From Pannonibacter sp. SL95 (GTDB taxonomy: Bacteria; Pseudomonadota; Alphaproteobacteria; Rhizobiales; Stappiaceae): a DNA stretch of 64,000 bases. This document shows, in pieces, positions 16,284-23,481 of the stretch. The stretch spans positions 507,001-571,000 of the forward strand of contig NZ_JAPPRC010000003.1 of assembly GCF_026672425.1 (NCBI RefSeq), read 5' to 3'. The translations under genes and the position numbers were made by a program. Numbering within the stretch: position 1 is the stretch's first letter; every line of letters starts with the position of its first letter. The notes under the pieces were generated by a model. The model made no database searches. It was not told the DNA's origin and saw nothing but the letters and a program-made list of their open reading frames with translations.

Positions 16284-17372
16284 ATGTATCTTTCGCAGAC
16301 CGGCGGTCCGTCCGCCGCCCTTGCCGTTCCTCCTCTCGTTCTCTTTGAGGGGGTGACCAAACGCTTTCCTGCGGCCGGCGGCGCGGGGGAGGTTGCCGCA
16401 CTGGACGGGATCACATTGCGCGTGCCCAAAGGCCAGGTGACCGCGATCATCGGCCGGTCGGGGGCGGGCAAGTCGACGCTGATCCGTCTGGCCAATGGCC
16501 TTGAAAAACCCACCAGCGGCCGCGTTGTTGTCGATGGCATCGATGTGGCCGGATTGAGTGAAAGCGAGCTGCGCGGCATCCGCCGCGAGGTCGGCATGGT
16601 GTTCCAACATTTCAATCTGCTGGCCTCGCGCACGGTGTTTGACAACATTGCCCTGCCGCTGGAAATCGCGGGCGCGGACAAGACCTGGATCGGGCTCAAG
16701 GTCAGCGAATTGCTGGATCTCGTCGGGCTGGCTGACAAGCGCAACCGCTATCCGGCGGAACTCTCCGGCGGGCAGAAGCAGCGCGTCGGCATTGCAAGGG
16801 CGCTGGCGACCGGTCCGAAGCTGCTGCTTTCGGACGAGGCGACCTCGGCGCTTGACCCGGAGACGACGCGCTCGGTGCTGACGCTCCTGAAGCAGATCAA
16901 CCGGGACCTTGGCCTGACCATCCTCCTCATCACCCACGAGATGGACGTGGTGAAGCAGATTGCCGACGATGTGGCGGTGATCGACGGCGGGCGCATCGTC
17001 GAACACGGCAGTGCCTTCGATATTCTGGCGACGCCAAGGCACGCCACGACGCGCGCCTTGCTGGCCGGGCAGCCGGGGCACCGGCTGCCGGATGCCTTTG
17101 CGCAGCGGCTGTGGGCCGGGCCGGTCGAGGGTGGGCGTGCCGTGCTGCGCGTCGTCTGTGCAGCAGGCAGCGGAAGCGGATTGCTGACGGATCTCATTGC
17201 TCCGCTCGGCGGCGCGGCGGAGATCATCGCGGGAACCATCGAAACTGTCGGGTCGCGCAGCTTTGCTGCCTTCGTGGTGACGTTGCCGCCCTATCAGGCA
17301 GAGCAGATTGCCGCATCCACGCCGCTGCCGGCGGGTCTTCTGAGCGCGGAGGTGCTGGGTTATGTCGCCTGA
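16284..17372 (+). CDS. metN: Methionine ABC transporter ATP-binding protein
   Basis: 362 residues. Walker [13 protein letters not shown], signature [15 protein letters not shown], Walker [13 protein letters not shown], and a C-terminal NIL domain (about 275-362) that binds methionine and inhibits transport when methionine is plentiful. The [21 protein letters not shown] segment is typical of MetN. It energises MetI and overlaps metI by 11 bases. Alternative downstream starts exist before [10 protein letters not shown], so the first 20 residues are uncertain. Confidence 0.93.
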   Translation: MYLSQTGGPSAALAVPPLVLFEGVTKRFPAAGGAGEVAALDGITLRVPKGQVTAIIGRSGAGKSTLIRLANGLEKPTSGRVVVDGIDVAGLSESELRGIRREVGMVFQHFNLLASRTVFDNIALPLEIAGADKTWIGLKVSELLDLVGLADKRNRYPAELSGGQKQRVGIARALATGPKLLLSDEATSALDPETTRSVLTLLKQINRDLGLTILLITHEMDVVKQIADDVAVIDGGRIVEHGSAFDILATPRHATTRALLAGQPGHRLPDAFAQRLWAGPVEGGRAVLRVVCAAGSGSGLLTDLIAPLGGAAEIIAGTIETVGSRSFAAFVVTLPPYQAEQIAASTPLPAGLLSAEVLGYVA

Positions 17373-18027
17373 AGTTTTCTGGTTGATCCTCAAGGCCACG
17401 GGCCAGACCCTGCACATGGTGGGTGTCGCGGCCCTGGTCGGCTCGCTTATCGGCGTGCCGCTGGGCGTGTTTCTCGCGACATCCGGCCGGGGTGAGCTGT
17501 TTGCTGCGCCTGTCAGCAACCGTCTCCTCGGGCTGGTGGTCAATGCAACGCGGTCCACGCCTTTCATCATCCTGGTGGTTGCGATCATTCCGTTCACGCG
17601 GCTGATTGCCGGGACGTCGATCGGCACCTCGGCGGCGATCGTGCCGTTGACGGTGGCGACGGTGCCCTTCGTGGCGCGGCTCGTCGAGGCCGCCGTGCGC
17701 GAGGTGGACCCCGGTCTCGTCGAGGCCGCGCGGGCGATGGGCGCGACGCCGCTGCAGATCGTGCGCAAGGTGCTGATTGCCGAAGCCCTGCCGGGCCTGA
17801 CCCTCGCGTTGACGCTGACCCTCGTCAGCCTGATCGGCTACTCGGCCATGGTGGGCGCGGTGGGCGGTGGTGGCCTCGGCGACCTCGGAATTCGCTACGG
17901 ATACCAGAGATTCATGCCCGATGTGATGCTGGCGGTCGTCGCCGTGCTCATCGTGCTTGTCCAGCTTGTCCAGTCGGCCGGCGACCGTCTCGCCCGCCAC
18001 TTCGACAAACGCGGCCGGCGCAGCTGA
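17362..18027 (+). CDS. metI: Methionine ABC transporter permease
   Basis: 221 residues with five or six transmembrane helices. The conserved permease-ATPase contact loop [21 protein letters not shown] is present near residues 129-150, and [17 protein letters not shown] and [20 protein letters not shown] are typical of MetI. It forms a homodimeric channel with two MetN subunits. It lies between metN (overlap) and metQ (32-base gap). Confidence 0.93.
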   Translation: MSPEVFWLILKATGQTLHMVGVAALVGSLIGVPLGVFLATSGRGELFAAPVSNRLLGLVVNATRSTPFIILVVAIIPFTRLIAGTSIGTSAAIVPLTVATVPFVARLVEAAVREVDPGLVEAARAMGATPLQIVRKVLIAEALPGLTLALTLTLVSLIGYSAMVGAVGGGGLGDLGIRYGYQRFMPDVMLAVVAVLIVLVQLVQSAGDRLARHFDKRGRRS

Positions 18028-18059
18028 CCGCATTTTCCAGACGAACAGGAGTTGTTCAC

Positions 18060-18842
18060 ATGCTGAAGTCCCTTCGCACCCTGCTGACGGCCGGCCTCGT
18101 GCTGGCTGCCGTTCCGGCCCTGGCCGAAACCGTCAAGATCGGCGTCACGCCCGGCCCGCACGCCCAGATCATGGAAGTCGTGCGCGAGGTCGCCAAGGCC
18201 GATGGCCTCGACATCGAGATTCTCGAGTTCTCCGACTACGTGGTGCCGAACCAGGCGCTGCATGACGGTGAGCTGCAGGCGAACTCGTTCCAGCACAAGC
18301 CCTATCTCGACAACCAGGTGAAGGACCGCAAGTTCGACATCGTCGACGTGGCCTACACCGTGAACTTCCCGATGGGCATCTATTCCAAGAAGGTGAAGAG
18401 CTTTGCCGAGCTGAAGGACGGCGCCGTCATAGGCATCCCGAACGACCCGACCAACGGCGGCCGCGCGCTGCTGATCCTGCAGGATGCCGGCTTCATCAAG
18501 CTCAACCCGGAAAAGGGCCTCAAGGTCGGTCCGGCCGACGTGATCGAGAACAAAAAGAACTTCTCGTTCATCGAACTGGACGCGGCCCAGCTGCCGCGTG
18601 CGCTGGACGACACCGACGCTTCAGCCATCAACACCAACTACGCGCTGGAGACCGGTCTCAACCCGACCAACGACTCCATCCTTCGCGAAGGTGAGAAAGC
18701 GCCCTACATCAACCTGATCGCAGTGCGCAGCGCCGACAAGGATGCCGCATGGGTGGCCAAGCTGAAGAAGGCCTACCACTCTGACAAGGTGAAGGCCTTT
18801 GTCCTGGAGACCTTCAAGGGCGCGGTTGTCCCAGCCTGGTAA
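18060..18842 (+). CDS. metQ: Methionine-binding periplasmic protein
   Basis: 260 residues, NlpA/MetQ family. Landmarks are VKIGVTPGPHAQIMEVV, HDGELQANSFQHKPYLDNQ, GIPNDPTNGGRALLILQDAG and the Asn-containing AINTNYALETGL. Many MetQ proteins are lipoproteins, but here the leader ends PALAETVK with no lipobox Cys, so it should be a soluble, signal-peptidase-I-cleaved protein. Last gene of metNIQ, followed by a strong terminator. Confidence 0.93.
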   Translation: MLKSLRTLLTAGLVLAAVPALAETVKIGVTPGPHAQIMEVVREVAKADGLDIEILEFSDYVVPNQALHDGELQANSFQHKPYLDNQVKDRKFDIVDVAYTVNFPMGIYSKKVKSFAELKDGAVIGIPNDPTNGGRALLILQDAGFIKLNPEKGLKVGPADVIENKKNFSFIELDAAQLPRALDDTDASAINTNYALETGLNPTNDSILREGEKAPYINLIAVRSADKDAAWVAKLKKAYHSDKVKAFVLETFKGAVVPAW

Positions 18843-18866
18843 TCCGACTGGCAATCTGACATGTGA

Positions 18867-18900
18867 AACGCCCGGCCTTCGTGCCGGGCGTTTTGATTTG
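18867..18900 (+). terminator. Rho-independent terminator after metQ
   Basis: Perfect 10-base-pair stem AACGCCCGGC/GCCGGGCGTT with loop CTTCGT, then TTGATTTG. The stem and loop are identical to the core of the terminator at 21801-21838. Confidence 0.85.
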
Positions 18901-18908
18901 TTGCCGGA

Positions 18909-19706
18909 TCAGTTGGTCAGGGCGAAGACACGGCTAGGGCCGCCGGTTGCGCCAGCGACTTTTGGTGCGCCAACAACGAGCGTTGCGCCAGCTTCAGGAA
19001 GTCCGGCGAGTTTTGTTAGGTTTTCGAGTCCCCATCGGCCGGCTCCCAACCAAAGAAGGTGGACAGGAAAGTCGCGGGAGGGGCCGTATTCGAGCGACAA
19101 TGTATCCGAACCGATGCCCGTCACCTGGCGCTGTTCCAGTAGAAAGCGTGCTGCCTCTAGTCCGAAACCCGGAAAGTGCATTGTTCCCTCCGCATCCACG
19201 TTTCTGTAACGCAGCGGATCGGCGATACGGGTTTCCCACCCGGATCGCATGACGACGCAGCAGCCGACCGGCAACGGACCGTTGCGAACTTCCCATTCAA
19301 GGATGTCCTTTGGCAGGACCTCGGCGTCGTTGTTATGGTCAGCGCGTTGGCTGATGTCGATCACCACCAGCGGCGTGACCAGATCCATCGCCGGTATAGC
19401 CTCAAGCGACAGGCCGTCGGCATAGTAATGCAGCGGAGCATCCAGATGAGTGCCCGTATGCTCCCACAGGTGCCAGATATTGAGTGCAAATCCGTCCTTG
19501 TCGACGGACCAGACAGGCTCAATATCGAGGCCCGAGCCACCCCAGTAAGTCGGGAAGTCAGGATCAATTGCGTGGGTGAGATCAATCACATGGGAAAATC
19601 CGTCGCCGAGCGATTGAGAGGCCCTTGCCGCCGTTGCCAATAATGGCGCCGTTGCCGCCATGGCCGTGACCCCGCGCATCAAGCCGCGCCGTGAGAGTTG
19701 GCGCAT
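18909..19706 (-). CDS. Cyclase-family (kynurenine formamidase-like) hydrolase, Tat-exported
   Basis: 265 residues. The metal-binding motif HTGTHLDAPLHY of the cyclase/KynB family is intact, followed by a matching C-terminal half (TGIGSDTLSLEYG, FPVHLLWLGAGRWGLENL). Family members hydrolyse formyl-kynurenine, cyclic amides or related substrates using bound metal; the substrate here is unknown. The N-terminus MRQLSRRGLMRGV followed by an Ala-rich hydrophobic run resembles a twin-arginine signal, so it probably acts in the periplasm. An alternative start at 19736 has AAAGGA upstream and cannot be excluded. Monocistronic; no functional link to metNIQ is evident. Confidence 0.8.
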   Translation of the reverse strand: MRQLSRRGLMRGVTAMAATAPLLATAARASQSLGDGFSHVIDLTHAIDPDFPTYWGGSGLDIEPVWSVDKDGFALNIWHLWEHTGTHLDAPLHYYADGLSLEAIPAMDLVTPLVVIDISQRADHNNDAEVLPKDILEWEVRNGPLPVGCCVVMRSGWETRIADPLRYRNVDAEGTMHFPGFGLEAARFLLEQRQVTGIGSDTLSLEYGPSRDFPVHLLWLGAGRWGLENLTKLAGLPEAGATLVVGAPKVAGATGGPSRVFALTN

Positions 19707-19977
19707 GACGCGTTCCTGACATCCTGCAACACACATGGAACAATCCTTTCGGCGCTCGCGGAAATGGCTCTCGCTCCCTGACTGCGTCCGAGAATGAAGC
19801 CAAGCTGCAAGCTGTTCGATCTGAAGGGCCTGCCTGACAACCGAGGGGCACATATATCCTGAATATTTTTTTCATGTTTTGCAATCTCAGATTGTTCCAA
19901 TGCTTCTGGTCGCTTTGGTTTTGTTTTGCTTGCTTTTCTCCTGATTGCCCGGTTGCAGCATGCTCGCCAGGGGCATC

Positions 19978-20451
19978 TTACTTGCTGCGGTTCCGTGGCT
20001 TGCGCATGCCAGCCCTGGACGATGAGGCCGTTACGGAGATCGGGCCAGTGTCCTGTCGGCGCGATGCGATGGCGGCCGAAATCAACTGCTGGAACTGTTC
20101 ACATTCAAGGTGGCGGGGGGCCGGGCAGTCCGCCACGTGATGGATGACGTCCCGCAGTTTCACAAGCTGGCGGATGTGCGCGTCCAACTCCTCGGCTTTT
20201 GCCTGCCATTGCGCCCGAGACAGGGCGGGCTGGCCATCGGGGCCGAACATGCCCTTGATCTCCTCAAGGCTGAAGCCTGCCGATCTGCCGAGGGCGATGA
20301 GTCCAAGCTGCAGCAAAACATCAGGGGCATAGATCCGGCGCAGGCCTCGCCGTCCGATCGAGGCAATCAAACCCAGTTCTTCGTAGAAACGCAGGGTTGA
20401 GGCCGGGATACCCGACCGGCGGGCCACATCTGCAATATCGAGGATTTCCAT
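19978..20451 (-). CDS. MerR-family transcriptional regulator
   Basis: 157 residues. The N-terminal winged helix (LDIADVARRSGIPASTLRFYEELGLI) and the following RRIYAPDVLLQLGLIALGRSAGFSLEEI are typical MerR. The C-terminus has a Cys pair (CPAPRHLEC), not the four-Cys iron-sulphur cluster of SoxR, although the operator is SoxR-like. It starts at 20451, three bases from the -35 element of the divergent MFS promoter, so it overlaps its own probable operator. Likely activator of the transporter gene and autoregulator; the inducer is unknown. Confidence 0.88.
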   Translation of the reverse strand: MEILDIADVARRSGIPASTLRFYEELGLIASIGRRGLRRIYAPDVLLQLGLIALGRSAGFSLEEIKGMFGPDGQPALSRAQWQAKAEELDAHIRQLVKLRDVIHHVADCPAPRHLECEQFQQLISAAIASRRQDTGPISVTASSSRAGMRKPRNRSK

Positions 20452-20453
20452 GG

Positions 20454-20484
20454 TTGACCTCAAGTTGACTTGAAGTTGTAGGCT
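20454..20484 (+). promoter_or_regulatory. MerR-type promoter with overlong spacer and dyad operator
   Basis: The -35 TTGACC (20454-20459) and -10 TAGGCT (20479-20484) are separated by 19 bases rather than 17, the hallmark of MerR-activated promoters. The spacer carries TCAAGT-TG-ACTTGA, close to SoxR operators. It points at the MFS gene at 20524. Confidence 0.75.
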
Positions 20485-20523
20485 AACGGTCTCGCCCAAC
20501 CCAAGCAATGGAAGCTCCGCCCG

Positions 20524-21759
20524 ATGTCCAGTTTCAGCCCGCCTGAAAGCCCTTCGATCCCGCGTGATCCGCGCGCAATTGCCCTGCTGATGACGGCTTC
20601 GCTGGCAGTGATGGCAGCTGCGGCGATCAGTCCGGCCTTGCCCGGACTTGCTATCCGCTTTGCCGATCACCCTGATGCAGCCATTCTGACGCGGATGCTG
20701 GTTCCTGCGCCTGCATTGTCCATCGTTCTGTTTGCATCCCTGGCAGGATGGATTTCCGACCGGTTTGGCCGCAGAGGCCCCATGTTGATCGGTCTTGCCT
20801 TGTTTTCCCTTGCCGGCAGTGCAGGGCTGTATCTCGCTGACCTCAATATGATCCTAGCCAGCCGGTTTGTCCTGGGTGTTGCCATGGCCTTGATCATGAC
20901 CGCCGAAACAGCGCTTGTCGGGGACTATTTTGCCGGACCGCGGCGCAGCACGTTTACCGGATGGCAGATCGCGGCAACAAACTTTGGCGGCTTTCTGTTT
21001 ATCGCGCTGGCAAGTTGGCTGGCCGGATTCGCGCCGAATCTAGCATTTGCCGTTTATTTGCTGCCCGCGCTTTACATCCCCTTTGTATGGTTTGCCATCG
21101 AGCCGGGCGGCAAAGTGCACCGGGCCGCTGTCACGTTCGCTGGCGAGGTTCCGCGTGAACGTTGGCTCTGGCAGGGACTTCTGGTGCTGATCGCCCTGAT
21201 GACACTGCTGTCCGTAATGGGCTTCTTTGTCATGCCAACGCAACTTCCCTTCTTTGCCGCTGAACTTGGCTTTGATGTTCCCAGTACGACGGGACTTGCG
21301 CTTGGGGCGCTGACACTTGTGGGGGGGGCAGCGGCACTTACAAACGGCTGGCTGTCCCGCAGGATCGGGACCAGCGGCGTACTAGCGCTGGGCTTTGGAC
21401 TGATGGCCGGAGGGTTCTGGCTGCTAACCCTGTCTGCGGCACTTGTGATCGTACTTGCCGGCGCTGCTGCGATTGGTGCAGGCTTCTCGACGTTGCGCCC
21501 TGCCTTCATTCTGCTGACACTGAATGTTGCGCCGGCGCAGCGGCGCGGGTTTGCCTCCGGTGTGCTGACAACCGGCATGTTCCTCGGACAGTTTCTCTCG
21601 CCGCTTGTGTTCAGTCCGCTGATTGCCGGCCTTGGCTACGCAGCAATATTTGCGGCGACCGCCGTCGTTCTCCTCGCTGCCATGGTGATGGCAGGTCTGG
21701 TTCAGGCGGTAACCCTTCTTCTCGGCACACCCTTGCGGACGCGTCCGCGGGCAGAATAA
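20524..21759 (+). CDS. MFS transporter (probable drug or toxicant efflux)
   Basis: 411 residues with about 12 transmembrane helices in two halves. The loop after helix 2 reads GWISDRFGRRGPMLIG, the standard MFS motif A, and SRFVLGVAMALIMTAETALVGDYF fits drug/proton antiporters. The promoter is of the MerR-activated kind and the regulator gene is divergent, so induction by a compound sensed by MerR and its export is the simplest model. Substrate unknown. Followed by a strong terminator at 21801. Confidence 0.85.
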   Translation: MSSFSPPESPSIPRDPRAIALLMTASLAVMAAAAISPALPGLAIRFADHPDAAILTRMLVPAPALSIVLFASLAGWISDRFGRRGPMLIGLALFSLAGSAGLYLADLNMILASRFVLGVAMALIMTAETALVGDYFAGPRRSTFTGWQIAATNFGGFLFIALASWLAGFAPNLAFAVYLLPALYIPFVWFAIEPGGKVHRAAVTFAGEVPRERWLWQGLLVLIALMTLLSVMGFFVMPTQLPFFAAELGFDVPSTTGLALGALTLVGGAAALTNGWLSRRIGTSGVLALGFGLMAGGFWLLTLSAALVIVLAGAAAIGAGFSTLRPAFILLTLNVAPAQRRGFASGVLTTGMFLGQFLSPLVFSPLIAGLGYAAIFAATAVVLLAAMVMAGLVQAVTLLLGTPLRTRPRAE

Positions 21760-21800
21760 ACCATCTGGAGACAGCGGGTATTTTTCGCTAGTGACAAACA

Positions 21801-21838
21801 GGAACGCCCGGCCTTCGTGCCGGGCGTTCCTGTTTTTG
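21801..21838 (+). terminator. Rho-independent terminator after MFS gene
   Basis: 12-base-pair stem GGAACGCCCGGC/GCCGGGCGTTCC with loop CTTCGT, then TGTTTTTG. The inner 26 bases are identical to the metQ terminator. Confidence 0.85.
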
Positions 21839-21897
21839 CCGTGATCTGGCAGCATGTAGGGGCCGAGTCCGGGCTTGCGCTGGCTCTATAGTGCAAA

Positions 21898-21920
21898 TAG
21901 ATATGTTATACAGTTACACA
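21898..21920 (+). promoter_or_regulatory. Possible Zur-like site upstream of the CobW gene
   Basis: TAGATATGTTATACAGTTACAC is AT-rich in a GC-rich setting and resembles the TGTTATA...TAACA type of alphaproteobacterial Zur boxes, though the right half is imperfect. It lies 14 bases before the GTG start. Confidence 0.25.
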
Positions 21921-21933
21921 AATCGAGGTTTGC

Positions 21934-23076
21934 GTGCCCTCCCTTCCGACCGATCCGCTTGAGCCGATCCCTGTCCTGCTGCTGACCGGCTTCCTCGGCT
22001 CTGGCAAGACGACGCTGCTGTCCGATGCGCTGCGGTCGGTTCTGGGACCCGATACGGGTGTCGTGATCAATGAGTTCGGCACTGTCGCGGTCGATCATGA
22101 TCTGGTGCAGGTCGGGCGCGGTGAGGTGATGCAGACGACGACGGGCTGCCTGTGTTGTCATGCGGGCTCGGATGTCGAGGAGAGCCTTACCAAAATCGTC
22201 GAGGCGATGGGACCGGACGGTGAGCGGCGCTTGAAACTGATGGTTGTCGAGACGACAGGGCTTGCTGATCCCGCACCGGTCGTCAACCAGATGCGGGCGT
22301 TTCCGCCTCCTGCGGAAGGGCGCGGGTTCCAGCTGGCCGGTGTGATCACGACAGTGGACGCAGTCACAGCCCTTGCGAGCCTCGACGGCTATCTGGAAGC
22401 CTCGAAACAGATTGCCTTTGCAGACGCGGTGGTGCTGACGAAAACGGATCTTCTGAGCGAAGCTGACCGTGAAAGCTTCGATGCGCTGATCGATGAAATC
22501 CGTGCTCTCAATCCGACGGTTGCCGTGCATGACCGTCACGCGGATGATTTCGATCTCCATGGGGTGTTCTCGCCGCGTGGCTATGACGTGGCCGCGCGGG
22601 GGCAAGACGTTCTCGGCTGGCTGGCTCTCGAAGACGCACTGGCACCGGACAAGTCCAAGCCTGGCCACGCGGCACACAACACAGGCGACAGCCGCCACGC
22701 AAACGGCGTGCAGAGTTTCGTGCTGACCAGCGACACGCCGCTGACCCGCGACGGCTTCTACCGCTTTCTCAGGACGTTGCAGCTTTCCGCCGGCCCCAAA
22801 CTGCTCCGGATGAAAGGGCTGGTGTCCTTCACCGAGGAGCCGGGGCAGCCTTACTCGGTGCATCAGGTGCAGCATCTCCTGTCGATGCCGAAGGCACTGG
22901 GCGAATGGCCGTCCACGGACCGGCGCTCGCGCCTCGTCTTCATTGTCGAGGGCCTCGACCCCAAGCCGCTGCGCGAGCTGTTCGAGGCGACCGTGCATGA
23001 CACGGGGTCGTTCTTTGACAGCATCATGCCGGAGCGTTTCGGCAAATGGCTGAAATCCGGAAAGGACCGGACATGA
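21934..23076 (+). CDS. CobW/COG0523-family metal-chaperone GTPase
   Basis: 380 residues. The Walker A P-loop GFLGSGKTTLLS (about residues 19-30), the CxCC metal motif in TTTGCLCCHAG and the switch region ETTGLADPAP mark the G3E GTPase family, with a CobW C-terminal domain (SFVLTSDTPLTRDGFYRFL). COG0523 proteins deliver Zn, Co or other metals; a zinc role would fit the upstream Zur-like site, but is unproven. GTG start. It overlaps the next gene by 4 bases. Confidence 0.85.
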   Translation: MPSLPTDPLEPIPVLLLTGFLGSGKTTLLSDALRSVLGPDTGVVINEFGTVAVDHDLVQVGRGEVMQTTTGCLCCHAGSDVEESLTKIVEAMGPDGERRLKLMVVETTGLADPAPVVNQMRAFPPPAEGRGFQLAGVITTVDAVTALASLDGYLEASKQIAFADAVVLTKTDLLSEADRESFDALIDEIRALNPTVAVHDRHADDFDLHGVFSPRGYDVAARGQDVLGWLALEDALAPDKSKPGHAAHNTGDSRHANGVQSFVLTSDTPLTRDGFYRFLRTLQLSAGPKLLRMKGLVSFTEEPGQPYSVHQVQHLLSMPKALGEWPSTDRRSRLVFIVEGLDPKPLRELFEATVHDTGSFFDSIMPERFGKWLKSGKDRT

Positions 23077-23372
23077 CATTCAACAATCCGCTGGCGCCCA
23101 AGGCGCGGGCCATTCCGCAGAAACTGCGCGAGATCAAGGCCTGGGTGCGGGACCTGTTCGAACTGGATGACGACACCGCCGTCACGGTGAGCGAGCTGGC
23201 TTGCCGCGATGAAGGGTGCCCGGATATCGAGACCGTCATTGGCCTGCTCACAGCCGGTCACCCAAGCGAGGTGCATCGCCTGCACAAGCCGCTGGCTGAT
23301 GTCGAGCGGGACGATGTTGCAGCGCTCGCTATGGTGTCCCGGCTCGCGAAGGCCGCTGATCCGCATGACTGA
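23073..23372 (+). CDS. Small conserved-looking protein coupled to the CobW GTPase
   Basis: 99 residues, no domain recognised. The start at 23073 gives an ATGA overlap with the GTPase stop, so the two are translationally coupled. It has a central CRDEGCPDIETVI segment with two cysteines and a His-containing tail (HPSEVHRLHKP). The coupling suggests it is a client or partner of the metal-chaperone GTPase; this is inference. The following 109 bases (23373-23481) hold only imperfect GGCCAGC repeats. Confidence 0.65.
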   Translation: MTFNNPLAPKARAIPQKLREIKAWVRDLFELDDDTAVTVSELACRDEGCPDIETVIGLLTAGHPSEVHRLHKPLADVERDDVAALAMVSRLAKAADPHD

Positions 23373-23481
23373 GGCCGCCAGCTGACGGCCAGCCAGATGG
23401 CGGCCAGCCTGATGGTGGACTGGCAAGCTCTGGCAAACGGGCGTATCAGAGTTCGGCAGTCAACTTTTCGAACAGGTCCCA

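Noticed and set aside
19978-20451. Naming the MerR protein SoxR because of its SoxR-like operator
   Set aside because: The C-terminus lacks the four-Cys iron-sulphur motif of SoxR.
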